The position numbers and the translations under genes were made by a program. Under the pieces are notes generated by a model. That model ran no database searches. It was not told where the DNA came from and saw nothing but the letters and a program-made list of their open reading frames with translations. A stretch of 64,000 bases of DNA from Sabethes cyaneus. Its lineage: Eukaryota; Arthropoda; Insecta; Diptera; Culicidae. This document shows positions 1 to 9,643 of this stretch, piece by piece. Where the stretch lies: assembly GCF_943734655.1 (NCBI RefSeq), contig NC_071355.1:221636527-221700526 (forward strand). The letters run 5' to 3'. The stretch's first letter is position 1, and every line of letters starts with the position of its first letter.

Positions 1-317
1 GGGTCATTCCGACCGAGTGCCGAGCCGAACATTTTCTTCTGCCAGTTTGGTTCGTGGCACTCACACACAAGCGAGCGTGTTGGACGAACATGAATTCACC
101 AACATTTTCCCGCCAACATGTACGTACGTGTATGGAGGCGTCAAGAGAGAGGATCCAGCTCAGTGACAAACAATCAATCGTTTGAGATTGATTCATTGTT
201 ACCGGTTTCTTCTTATATCTGACGCACAACATTTAAATAGCACCACCCAGATAACACAAGATCGTAATAGAAAGTTCACACTAAATCTTTTCCATGTCAA
301 TTTTACATTGCAATTGA

Positions 318-534
318 ATCCAGCTTTTTATGAGCCATAATGGCGGACGTGTTCGTAATATTTGAACAGCATTTTTGACATTTCCCTAATACATCGCACG
401 TTTTCTTTCCGTACATTCCGTTAGTTTTACCGCGAACGCGCGGAATGAAAACGTGCGATGTATTGGGGAAATGTCAAAAATGCTGTTCAAATATTACGAA
501 CACGTCCGCCATTATGGCTCGTAAAAAGCTGGAT
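318..534. mobile_element. Foldback MITE, about 217 bp
   Basis: The two ends are long inverted repeats: about 85 bp beginning ATCCAGCTTTTTATGAGCC on the left is matched almost base for base by the reverse complement on the right, leaving a loop of about 45 bp. No ORF. No clear target duplication. Non-autonomous DNA element by structure only; family not identified. Confidence 0.8.
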
Positions 535-599
535 ATTCAGGAGTAAATTTACATGTGACAAAACGCGCGATCAGCTCTTCATGACCTAGCAAGCGCTTA

Positions 600-800
600 A
601 CCGCCCAGTTAGCTTCGAGGTACGATGCTGGTCTAACAAGCCAGTCGTCGTATGTTCGAATCTCGGCTGGGCGCTGCTCGCTAGATAGAGTCAGTAGGAT
701 CATTGCACTAGCCTCGTAATTTTCCTGTACTCTAACAGCCGGCTGCGAAGTCTGTCGATAAAGAAGGGCAATATCTAAAGACGGTATAAGCCCAAGGCTT
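600..800 (+). mobile_element. tRNA-derived SINE (family A), copy 1
   Basis: The first 70 bp look like a tRNA gene: a box A-like TAGCTTCGAGGT and a box B TATGTTCGAATCTC, ending in a GGCTGGG stretch that mirrors the start. A tRNA-unrelated body follows (TAGATAGAGTCAGTAGGAT), ending in a T-rich tract. The same head and body recur at 2143-2345 (+) and, more decayed, at 20945-21090, 51765-51880 and 25330-25413 on the minus strand. Feilai is the known tRNA-related SINE of Aedes; identity to it was not tested. Confidence 0.7.
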
Positions 801-957
801 TTTTTGACCTAGCAAGCGCATAGCTCTCTGAAGAAAACCTCTCAGCCATGATCCCTGAACCTTTAAGCCGTTTATGAGCGTCCCGAATGTTTTCTAGTTA
901 TGATAAAACATTAATAGTAAGTAAACAGGAAAGCTACAATAATTGTGTTTGGTTACT

Positions 958-1170
958 ATTGTTGTTGCAGTTGAAAACCGTAATAATCGACTCGCCAGGT
1001 TCGGTTTTGTTCTTGTTCTGTGTGTTGCAACTACGTCGCACGTAGTGCGCTGTGTTCGCACATTGATGCGCTATACAGCGCACCACGTGCGACATAGTTG
1101 CGACACACAGAACAAGAATAAAACCGAATGTCGCGAGTCGATTATTACGGTTTTCAACTGCAACAACAAT
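958..1170. mobile_element. Foldback MITE, about 213 bp
   Basis: Nearly complete palindrome. ATTGTTGTTGCAGTTGAAAA at the left end is the reverse complement of the right end, and pairing continues through the CGACTCGC and ACACAGAACAAG segments to a short central loop of about 30 bp. A spurious ORF crosses it. No target duplication seen. Confidence 0.8.
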
Positions 1171-1394
1171 ATAAGGTTACAAGTGTAGGGATTTTTCGAA
1201 AAAGAGCAAAAGACCATAAAATGTGTTATCAATAAGTCGGCTTTTGACACGTTCTTATTTAGTCTCTTGAGACTCTTTTAGTTCCATAGCTTTAACAAAT
1301 CATTGTATAGCACCGACACGAAGCTAACCATTTAAAAGCATTACTTTCATTCTACTTAAAAATATTGTTATTGTTTACGAGATAAAACTCATAT

Positions 1395-1400
1395 TTTATT
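1395..1400 (-). promoter_or_regulatory. Polyadenylation signal of the dCMP deaminase gene
   Basis: AATAAA on the minus strand, 14 bp beyond the stop codon of the deaminase gene. A very short 3' UTR would follow. Confidence 0.6.
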
Positions 1401-1413
1401 GTTGATACACTCC

Positions 1414-1989
1414 TTAACATAATTTCAGCTGTTTTAAATTATCCCAGTCTATTTCTGTAAAATCAATCAAGATGTTATTGCTTTTTGGCACATACTGCCA
1501 ATACTTGACCCCGGCAGCATCAAGCATCCTCTTGGACGCAATGGTAGCATCTTTGTGGCTATGTTTGTCTGACATATAAACGATCTCCCGGATGCGTGAC
1601 TGTATGATCATTTTAGCGCATTCGTTACAGGGAAACAGGGCAACGTAGATCGTGCAATTTTTAACATCGGCACTATTTTTGTTTAAAATTGCGTTCATCT
1701 CAGCGTGGCACACATATAGATATTTATTCTCCAGCGGATCGCCGGAGGCTTTGGTCCACGGAAACTCGTCGTCGTCGCATCCTATTGGAAATCCATTGTA
1801 ACCAACTCCGACAATTTTCTTCTCCTCATTTACGATGCAGGCCCCTACCTGTGTATTAGGATCTTTACTACGTTTTGCCGCCAAAAAAGCTGTCGCCATG
1901 AAATATTCATTCCAATCAAGATAGTCATTTCTTTTTCCTTGATGCGATTTCTGCTGAGTTGTGTTGTTTATCACTTCTTTGCCAGCCAT
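1414..1989 (-). CDS. DCTD: Deoxycytidylate (dCMP) deaminase
   Basis: Intact 191-residue single-exon ORF. dCMP deaminase converts dCMP to dUMP, feeding thymidylate synthase in pyrimidine deoxynucleotide synthesis; it is cytosolic and usually hexameric. The zinc site is complete: H95-A-E97 (HAEMNA, residues 95-100, with the catalytic Glu) and P-C121-N-E-C124. The N-terminal part has the family signature DPNTQVGACIV (43-53) and GYNGFPIG (63-70). Human DCTD is about 178 residues, so length fits. The ORF is open upstream to 2061 but only with non-ATG codons; the ATG at 1989 sits in a good context (purine at -3, G at +4) and gives an N-terminus MAGKEV. AATAAA lies 14 bp after the stop. MITEs and SINEs flank it on both sides. 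Confidence 0.95.
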   Translation of the reverse strand: MAGKEVINNTTQQKSHQGKRNDYLDWNEYFMATAFLAAKRSKDPNTQVGACIVNEEKKIVGVGYNGFPIGCDDDEFPWTKASGDPLENKYLYVCHAEMNAILNKNSADVKNCTIYVALFPCNECAKMIIQSRIREIVYMSDKHSHKDATIASKRMLDAAGVKYWQYVPKSNNILIDFTEIDWDNLKQLKLC

Positions 1990-2142
1990 CGCTATCAGCT
2001 GGTAGTGATATAATCCAAATTGAAGAAATTTTCCAAATTTGCCACCTCGATTTGGCGCCAATCGTAAACCCAGGGCAGAGTGGCTAGTTTGTATCTACAG
2101 AACCTTTGGTATATTAAAGCTCAGAAAGTATGCAGTGATATA

Positions 2143-2345
2143 CCGCTTAGTTGGTCTCGAGGTACGATGCTGGCCTAACAAGCCAGTCGTCGTATGTTCG
2201 AATCTCGGCTAGGCGGTGCTGCTAGATAGAGTCAGTAGGATTTTGCACTAGCTCCGTAACTGCTCTGTACTCTATAGCCGGCTGCGAAGTGTGTCGATAA
2301 GCAAGGGTCAAGTCCTAGAAAGGACGTTTAATCCACGGCTTTGCT
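2143..2345 (+). mobile_element. tRNA-derived SINE (family A), copy 2
   Basis: Same tRNA-like head (CGAGGTACGATGCTGG, box B ATGTTCGAATCTC) and body (TAGATAGAGTCAGTAGGAT) as the copy at 600-800, same strand, lying upstream of the deaminase gene. Confidence 0.7.
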
Positions 2346-2521
2346 TGGAGTATGAAGTGAATGGAATTCGGCCAAGACTAACATGTACATCACTATGGTC
2401 AGATCTATTTAACGATTGCTAAAGTGCGACTGTATTTCGCTGTAGGTAAATTTTTCCAGAGGTAAATAAATAACGTATACAAGGCGAAGTGTGCGTACCT
2501 TTATTAGGTAAGCGCTTTATA

Positions 2522-2827
2522 CACTCTTAAATGATTCTACCTGTAAATAGGTCGGATTTAGTTAAAGCTAGGTTGAAACTACTCAAAATGCCCTTAAAGT
2601 GTACAAACTCAAACTTTGGGTAAAAATTTCAACCAATTTTGGCTACTTGCTAGCGATAATTGAATTATTCTCCATGACAAATAACGCAATTTTAAGTTCC
2701 TACTACCAATTTTTTGGTTGAAAAACTACCCAAAATCTGAGTTTGTACACTTTAAGGGCATTTTGAGTAGTTTCAACCTTACTTTAACTAAATCCGACCA
2801 ATTTACAGGTAGAATAATTTAAGAGTG
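2522..2827 (+). mobile_element. 306-bp MITE with TA target duplication, copy 1
   Basis: Ends are CACTCTTAAATGATTCTACC and its near inverse, flanked on both sides by TA. Terminal inverted repeats run for roughly 100 bp around a unique centre. TA duplication and the ends point to the Tc1/mariner superfamily. A second 306-bp copy lies 91 bp away in the opposite orientation. Confidence 0.85.
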
Positions 2828-2918
2828 TAGGTAATAACATAAATAGAAATAATTGATGAGTCCCAAATTTATGTATGCACAAATATCTGTATTTGTGGCA
2901 GCTCTGGTGTGTGGCATA

Positions 2919-3224
2919 CACTCTTAAATGATTCTACCTGTAAATTGGTCGGATTTAGTTAAAGCTAGGTTGAAACTACTCAAAATGCCCTTAAAGTGTA
3001 CAAACTCAGATTTTGAGTAGTTTTTCAACCAAAAAATTGGTAGTAGGAACTTACAAGTGCGTTATTTGTCATAGAGAATAATGCAATTATCGGTAGCAAG
3101 TAGCCAAAATTGGTTGAAATTTTTACCCAAAGTTTGAGTTTGTACACTTTAAGGGCATTTTGAGTAGTTTCAACCTAGCTTTGACTAAATCTGACCTATT
3201 TACAAATAGAATCATTTAAGAGTG
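2919..3224 (-). mobile_element. 306-bp MITE with TA target duplication, copy 2 (inverted)
   Basis: Same ends and same length as the element at 2522-2827, flanked by TA. The asymmetric centre (for example the stretch ACCAATTTTGGCTACTTGC of copy 1) appears here as its reverse complement, so the two copies are inverted relative to each other. Confidence 0.85.
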
Positions 3225-3235
3225 TACTCAAACGA

Positions 3236-3376
3236 AGATAGAATTAACAAAAGGGCGAATGTCGCAAGCGTAAGCAAACCGAGTGAGGGTTGTTTTTCGT
3301 ATGCTGGTCCAGCAAAAAATAACTCTCACTCGTTTTGTTTACATTTGCGACATTCGCCCTTTTGTTAATTCTATCT
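3236..3376. mobile_element. Foldback MITE, 141 bp
   Basis: Outer 32 bp (AGATAGAATTAACAAAAGGG...) pair perfectly with the right end. The centre carries GCTGGTCCAGCAAAAAATAA and AACTCTCACTCGTT, also found in the MITE at 6305-6452, so the two look related although their ends differ. It lies 230 bp upstream of the CSN6 start codon. Confidence 0.75.
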
Positions 3377-3605
3377 AGATTTATCGTTTATGACACCAAG
3401 CTCTACAAAGGCAGGTATACGGTATACGCTTGTAGGGTTTTAATTTGATTTGGTATTTGACGTTTACTATATCTCGTTTCTGCGTGATTGAAAATAGGAT
3501 AAAGCGCACTGTTTGGTAACTTGCAAATAAAACTTTTGTTTGCATATCTTTTTAATTACATCTTATTTCAGAATTTTGTAACGAACCATTCGAATTTGAA
3601 TCAAA

Positions 3606-4774
3606 ATGAGTCATCTAGCTACAGATGAAAAAATGGACGTCGATTCCGATGCGAAACCCGGCATGTCGTCGTCTCATTTGGTCCCGTCTGCGTCGTCCCA
3701 GGTAGGACTCGGCAAGTCGGTATGTGTAGAATCGCGAAATGTTATGGCCGGTAGCGCTACAGTACCGTCTGTGACATGTTCCCTGCATCCGTTGGTAATT
3801 ATGAATATATCCGATCACTGGACAAGGATTCGTGCACAAAATGGGTTCAGATCTCAGGTTTTTGGAGCCCTAATCGGTAAGCAGAAAGGACGAAACATCG
3901 AGGTGATGAATTCTTTCGAATTAAAGTTCGATGTAGTAGAAGATGAGGTGCATATTTTGATGGATTACTACAATGTAAAAGAACAACAATGTAAGTCAAT
4001 GCAGCGCAGTTTCAAATTCTACTTAAAATATAAATTATTTTATAGACAAGCAGGTCTTCAGCGATTTGGACTTTCTCGGTTGGTATACCACTGGTGGTGT
4101 TCCTTCTGAGAAGCACATCAATATTCACAAACAGATTTGTCAAATCAACGAATGCCCAATTATGTTATTGCTAGATCCAACTAGTCGCAATATGAATCAG
4201 TTGCCGATTTCACTGTATGAATCCGTTATCGATATCGTCCAAGGCGACGCAGTGATGCTTTTTGTTCCACTGACGTACACGTTGGCAACCGAAGAAGCAG
4301 AAAGAATTGGAGTTGATCACGTTGCTCGTATGTCTACTAACGAATCCGATGAAAATTCGAGTGTTGCTGAACATTTGCTTGCTCAGCACAATGCTATTAA
4401 AATGCTGCATTCAAGAGTGAAAATTGTGTTGGCATACATTAAAGCTGTTGAGGCTGGACAACTAGAGGTAAATCAAGAAATACTCCGTGGTGCTTTCTCC
4501 TTGAGCCGTCGTCTGCCAGTGATTCAGAACCCAGCCTTCAAAGAAGAATTTTATACGGTAAGTTGCTCATTTGGCAAGCCCTGAAATAATCTGAGCAAAT
4601 TTGGCAATTGAAATTCTCTATTTTTTTTCGTAGCAATCGAATGATGTTGGTCTCATTACATATCTTGGAGCCTTAACAAAGGTGTCCAACGATATGAATC
4701 AACTAGTTAATAAATTCAACGTTTTATACGATCGCCAGGGAATGGGGCGTAGAATGCGAGGATTATTTTTCTAG
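3606..4774 (+). CDS. CSN6: COP9 signalosome complex subunit 6
   Basis: Three exons, 3606-3990, 4046-4557 and 4634-4774, join in frame to 345 residues; both introns are short (55 and 76 bp) with GTAAGT donors and TAG acceptors. CSN6 is a scaffold subunit of the COP9 signalosome, which removes Nedd8 from cullins and so tunes cullin-RING ubiquitin ligases. The MPN domain spans about residues 52-190. As expected for this subunit it lacks the zinc-binding JAMM motif: where an active MPN protein has HxH, this one reads GWYTTGG (about residue 140), so CSN5 supplies catalysis. The C-terminal helical part (LGALTKVSNDMNQLVNKFN) binds neighbours in the complex. Insect CSN6 proteins are of similar length. 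It converges with the ZNF330-like gene, 159 bp between stops. A TTATTTCAG just before 3574 could be the end of a 5' UTR intron. Confidence 0.96.
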
Positions 4775-4933
4775 ACGCTCGGTTTAGTAGTTTGGTCAAA
4801 TGTAAGCAGTTTAACTGTTAACAGCTAAGTTCTTTCGATTACAAAATTTCTCATAGTTATTAGATCCCGTCTACGGTATATTTGTACCACAATACACAGA
4901 ATTCAACAAAACCAAGCAACAAACGTAAGATTT

Positions 4934-6096
4934 TCATTTACCGCATTGTCCACCGGAGCTAGTTGCAGCATTGTCAGCAGCCTTTTCATCTTCGCTGATT
5001 TCTTCTTCATCATCGTCGGAATCCTCTTCATCGTCCGAGCCATCATCATAGTCGTCGTCATCGTCGGAATCAGTTTCGTTGTAGCGATCTGCAGCTTGAC
5101 GATAGGCAGTATACTCGGCATCGTAAACGTAGTCATCCTCATCTCCGGAGTCATCTTGGCGTTTACGGCCATATTTATGGCTACGAACTGAAAAATAGAT
5201 TATATTTGTAAATTACAAACTTCAACAATGATATTAGAAAGAATAGAAAGTTCCCAAAATTTTACTTGGCCCAACTAACCTAACAATTGACGTAACAGTT
5301 CTATTTAAAAAAAGGGTGAAAATAAATTACCTATCTTAAAATAGAAACTCACCTGACATGCTCAGATCCTTAGTCTGACTTGTATCATAGTTGCATTTGG
5401 GACAAGGAATCGGCTTGTTTTTATCATACTTGAATCCTTTTCGACGAATATGATCTTCGCAGTAGCATGTTTTACATCGTAAGCACGAATATTGACCCAG
5501 CTTGTTACATGACTGACACTTATACGATTCAGATTCCAGTACCTGACACGACGCTTGATGTTCAAATTGATCGTCTTCGCAGAGAAAGTTGTCGCAGAAA
5601 CAGCACTTGTACATGCGACCTCCGTGGTCCCAGACTCCTCGTTCACACTCAACGCAAACAGCATCGATAAGAGGACAGGTGCAGGCGTGTGACTGCAGAC
5701 ACTTCCGGCCATGACAGACCCATGCTTCGCAGTGATCACAAATTGCCCCAACCATCTGCAAACCAGTAGTGAAAACTCCTGCATGCTTTATGACGCAGTC
5801 ACCAGTTTTCAACATGCATTTCTGCTTACCACATTGGGCGCAGATCGGTAAACGTTGAACACTTTGACAAAAGTAGCAAAAGGCACGAGATTTCTGCTTC
5901 CTGTTGAGGAAATATTAACTATTGGACCGATAAAAACAGGTTTCACAGATGTTATCACTTACTTGCCACATTTTTCACAATCCATTGGTAGATTGCATGG
6001 TTGCTCCGGCAGCTGAGATTCGCGGTTCCGAATCTCTTTCTGGCGAAGTTTTTGCTTTTCAGCTTTCTTACGTTGACCAGTTTTTTTCTTCGGCAT
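4934..6096 (-). CDS. ZNF330: Zinc finger protein 330 homologue (nucleolar autoantigen 36 family)
   Basis: Three exons on the minus strand, 6096-5963, 5900-5353 and 5187-4934, join in frame to 311 residues (human ZNF330 is about 320). Donors are GTAAGT and GTGAGT, acceptors CAACAG and TTTCAG. The order of parts matches the family: a very basic start (MPKKKTGQRKKAEKQK), then a long cysteine-rich region from about residue 38 to 225 with many CxxC pairs and the signatures CEAWVCHGRKC, ECERGVWDHGG and CEDDQFEHQASCQVLE, then an acidic Asp/Glu/Ser tail (about 245-295). Family members are nucleolar and bind zinc; the molecular role is poorly known. The basic start probably directs nuclear or nucleolar import (inference). 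The tail ends in GGQCGK. Confidence 0.95.
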
Positions 6097-6304
6097 TACA
6101 GAGAATACTATATATTACAATTGCAGTAACTTATAAAACAATAAATCTGTAGAACTCGACAAACCTGACTGTAGAAAACCATCAGGTTGTCAAATCCATT
6201 GTGCACGCTAAAACCAAATAGACTCATTAATAGGTTGAAAAGCATCTTAACATAATCTACGAAAAAACTCATTTTTTTACTGGGCTTGCACTGCGCGATT
6301 AAAA

Positions 6305-6452
6305 TTGCCGACCAACATTTGAAAAGGGCGGATAAGCCAACTGTTAAATAGAACGAGAGAGAGTTATTTTTGCTGGAGCAGCATTAGGAAAATGAACTCT
6401 CACTCGTTCTGTTTGACAGTTGGCTTATCTGTCCTTTTCAAATGTTAGGCAA
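6305..6452. mobile_element. Foldback MITE, 148 bp
   Basis: TTGCCGACCAACATTTGAAA pairs with the right end TTTCAAATGTTAGGCAA, and pairing continues through AAGCCAACTGTT. Its centre (GAGTTATTTTTGCTGG, AACTCTCACTCGTTC) resembles the MITE at 3236-3376. Confidence 0.75.
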
Positions 6453-6939
6453 CAATTATGGTGGGTTATTAAAATTACACTGTATGTATGCATTCACGAT
6501 GTACGGCACTATGACGGCACCGCACGACCTCTTTTCCACCTACAGAACTGCCCGTAGCTGAATGCGTGAAAATTATTTCCGATATATTTCTGTCTTTTGC
6601 CTAACAAGTAACAAATCGCCTTTTTTTTAACAAATCGCTATTCTGCTTCACGCAAACTCGAAATTAATGTAGGTGTCTCCACTGCGGCGCCGTCATAGCG
6701 AATATGTTCGATCATCTTGCTTGCCAGAACATGAGGGTCTGTCTTTCTTGCCATTGCCTAGCAACTTCTTTTCACCAGGTTTAAGTGGGACTTCCTTGCG
6801 TTACGCAAAACTCCTCTGCTCTCGGGTAGACCGCGGCCTTTCAAGCAGGGGATTTTATTTTAAACTTTAACATTTTTTCAGCTTAACTCCGGACATGCAA
6901 CACAAAATACATTTTTCTTTAATTTATATTTTATTTACA

Positions 6940-7480
6940 TCTTGTATGGGACGTGATAACATGTTACAAAACTTTGCCAGCTCTTTTTACAATCGACGGC
7001 AGTTTTAGAGGAAACGGTAGAAGAAAGTAACGAAACTAAGGTGTAGACAGTATACTGTATGCCCTATGAATGAAAGGGTTCGCTTTACTTCTCCCATCAG
7101 GTTTACACGGGAAAAGCAAAGCAAATTGTTTTATTCATACGGCCCAGTGTCCCCAGGGGCAGACAAAACGCAACGGAAAATTAGGTAAGGGAGAGTCACT
7201 GAAGCAACGCTTATTAGGTATGTGCAGTATGTGCTGGGGGATCTGCTGATCGAACTAAGCTATAATGAGAGCCAATTTCAACCTTTCAACCGGATTCGAA
7301 CTCAACTTGTGGATCGTACCCAAGAACCATTTGATTTGAGGAGTAGTTTATCCAATATACAGCTAATATCCCGTGAACAAGCGCTTGATAAGCTGTTATT
7401 CAACAAAAATGTTTGTTGGGTAGATATTGGTGAGCCCTTGAACCACACCGGACTGGATATCCAGTCCACTGTCCATATTT
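6940..7480 (-). mobile_element. Second tRNA-like SINE family (B), copy 1
   Basis: Read on the minus strand: a box B-like AGTTCGAATCCGG (near 7290), then AATTGGCTCTCATTATAGCTT, CTCCCTTACCTAATTTTCCG and a tail with TTACTTTCTTCTACC. The same ordered blocks occur at 37745-37935 and 60480-60860, also on the minus strand. The ORF across 7222-7512 is therefore repeat-derived. The tail region here (about 7040-7130) carries extra sequence not in the other copies. Confidence 0.5.
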
Positions 7481-7894
7481 GTTGTCGTGAATTTCTCAAA
7501 TTTTTGAGATGATAATTTTGAGAATTTATCTTATTTATTACTTATCAAGATGCTTGAAAATTCTTTAGAGTTGGATTGAAAATACGATACGCAATGAAAA
7601 TACGCAATATTATTTTCGACAAAGTTGCTAATACATAAAAAAAGCTTCTATTTGTGACCTGTGAGCCTAATGTTGATGTAGTTAATTGTAAATTAACGAA
7701 ATCAACTATATATATTTACTATATACCTATATCTTGATTTTTCAGTAAAACATATTCCTCTTTCTTTACCTTGGTTACGCCAAGATATTTTATTCTACTT
7801 CTACAAAGTAACTGTGATTAATAAATGTTCAGTGGAAAGCAGCGGGGTGCTATCCGTATCTTAACGAACGGTGTTTGACAGTCCACTTAACGAA

Positions 7895-7929
7895 GGGCGC
7901 TATTTCAAAAAATGCAAGAAATAGCGCCC
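7895..7929. other. Perfect 12-bp hairpin beside the QRICH2-like gene
   Basis: GGGCGCTATTTC and GAAATAGCGCCC flank an 11-base loop, about 95 bp past the stop codon of the minus-strand gene. It could be a transcript 3'-end structure or a leftover of a small foldback element. Confidence 0.45.
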
Positions 7930-8023
7930 GTCTGACAGGTAGATTTGCTGCCAACCTTTGTCGAGATGTGCTGAGATGTTGGCAACAAAAACATGGCACC
8001 CATCGCAAGCCCCTGGTGGAAAG

Positions 8024-9643
8024 CTATTTATTCGTGTCCGTGTCGGCTAGATACCAGCAGCCATCACTTCCTGCAATTTGCTTAACACTAACAGCTGTAT
8101 TCATACCTTTGCAAAGATTTTGCAGCGATGTACTTTTCAATATTGTCTCGTTGCGCGTTACTTTGGTGTAGCTTCCACCAGCGCTCCGTTTATGAATCGT
8201 GAAAATTTCCTTCGCCTTTCTATTTCCGCCGGACGGTATAAAACGGTTCATCTGGGGAATGAGTTCATTGCGTTCTTCCAGAGTGGCGTGGTCACCGCAA
8301 GCCAAACAGTTTGAAATTCTGCCGCTTTCTTTATACGCAACACTAGCGGAATACGCTGTTGTCTTTTGTTTGGAGTGTTGGCGATCATTCATCAGTTGCA
8401 GATTCCATTGCACCTTCTCAAGTTGTTTCTGTATATTTTCGGTTTCACTTGATTGCGCTTTAGTAGAGATCGACCTTTGAACTTCATAGAATTTTGGAAG
8501 ATTCAATTTATTTTGATTGAAAATTTCGTCATAAAGCAGTCCAATGTTCTTTGAAACATCTACTTCTATTGTCCTGAAGCATTCGAATGGAACATATTTC
8601 TTTAAATCCGTGATATAGGCTCGAAGAGATAGTTCAGCGAGTACTTCTGCTTTGTCTGCCTTAATAGTTGAAAAGTAGTTCATTTGCTCTGTGACTGTTT
8701 GGATGTTTTGTATAAGCTGCTCCCTCTCTTTTTCAATGCACCTAATAGAACATCTTATTTCTCGAATTTGGATTTCAAGATGATCTAACCCGGCGTATAA
8801 TTCTTTAAATTTAGATTCATATTGAGACATTATTAAACTAAGGCACTCCATGTCAGACGTTATCCTGGCAACCTTCTTTTCTTCTTCGCACAAACGACTT
8901 TCTAAATGGTCAACCTGTTCAAGAATTTTAGCCAAAATTTCGAACACTTCTAGGTTCCTAGACTTTATAGTGTTTACGTCATTTTCAAGAGCTTTTAGTC
9001 GTATCAGATAAGCTTTAAGCAGATTATTTATCGCTGGCAACTGATTAGTTGAATCGTCCGTTCTGAGTGGTTCACCTGCTAGGGAAGCTTCTGCTTCAGT
9101 TCCCAATCCGATTGAGGTATAGGTTGTGTCCGCCAACGGTTCTGATGATTGCTCGGTTGTCAGTTCCTCTTGTGTAATGAGCCCGGTCGTGATAGATTCA
9201 TTCTTGGTGTTCGAAGATAGTGTATTCAACGATTGAGGAGGCGTAGGTTCGTCACTGGATGGTTGTTCGTTAACACTAGTAGACTTGATGTCGATTGCGG
9301 CCTCTAAACTCATGATGGAAGAAGCTGATTCTTGAGGAATTGAATTCTTAGAGTCAGCTTTCTGAGATATGCCATTTTGCGAAGTATCGTTCTGAGATGT
9401 TATTTCTTGAGTTGCGGGTTCTTGCGGGATTGGATGCTCTAGACTAGATTCATCTCTAGGCGGAGAAATTCCGGCTTCGTTATCCAAGCCTGTTTCCGTA
9501 ACAGTAAGTTGATCACCGATCTTTAACCCTACAATCACTTCCCGGAAAAGCTTGTAGAGCAGGTGAAGGTTTACAACTCCTGATTCTGGCTTTTCAAATG
9601 CAAGTTCAAGCAGATCGAGAAGCTTAACTGGTTTTGAAGTCAT
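8024..9643 (-). CDS. QRICH2-like coiled-coil protein (DUF4795), probable sperm-flagellar protein
   Basis: Intact 539-residue ORF with no intron. The N-terminus (about 8-42, LLDLLELAFEKPESGVVNLH) matches the start shared by vertebrate QRICH2 and C16orf96. Residues 70-200 are low complexity, rich in Ser, Thr, Gln and Glu, with SQN/SQK motifs. A long coiled coil runs from about 205 to 425 and contains the DUF4795 hallmarks: KADKAEVLAEL (328-338), an FECFRTIEVDV segment and, at the end, the paired cysteines CLACGD (446-451). A basic tail follows. Vertebrate QRICH2 is needed for sperm flagellum structure; a similar role in mosquito testis is inference. The glutamine-rich repeats of vertebrate QRICH2 are absent. 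AATAAA (8027-8032, minus) overlaps the last two sense codons, so the poly(A) signal lies inside the coding end. Confidence 0.75.
   Translation of the reverse strand: MTSKPVKLLDLLELAFEKPESGVVNLHLLYKLFREVIVGLKIGDQLTVTETGLDNEAGISPPRDESSLEHPIPQEPATQEITSQNDTSQNGISQKADSKNSIPQESASSIMSLEAAIDIKSTSVNEQPSSDEPTPPQSLNTLSSNTKNESITTGLITQEELTTEQSSEPLADTTYTSIGLGTEAEASLAGEPLRTDDSTNQLPAINNLLKAYLIRLKALENDVNTIKSRNLEVFEILAKILEQVDHLESRLCEEEKKVARITSDMECLSLIMSQYESKFKELYAGLDHLEIQIREIRCSIRCIEKEREQLIQNIQTVTEQMNYFSTIKADKAEVLAELSLRAYITDLKKYVPFECFRTIEVDVSKNIGLLYDEIFNQNKLNLPKFYEVQRSISTKAQSSETENIQKQLEKVQWNLQLMNDRQHSKQKTTAYSASVAYKESGRISNCLACGDHATLEERNELIPQMNRFIPSGGNRKAKEIFTIHKRSAGGSYTKVTRNETILKSTSLQNLCKGMNTAVSVKQIAGSDGCWYLADTDTNK

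Noticed and set aside
4946..5191. Hydrophobic 81-residue ORF on the plus strand (possible membrane protein)
   Set aside because: Antisense of the acidic Asp/Glu tail of the ZNF330-like protein; GAN codons read backwards give Ile/Val/Phe.
5362..5784. 140-residue ORF overlapping the ZNF330-like gene
   Set aside because: Shadow frame of the cysteine-rich exon; the other frame gives the conserved protein.
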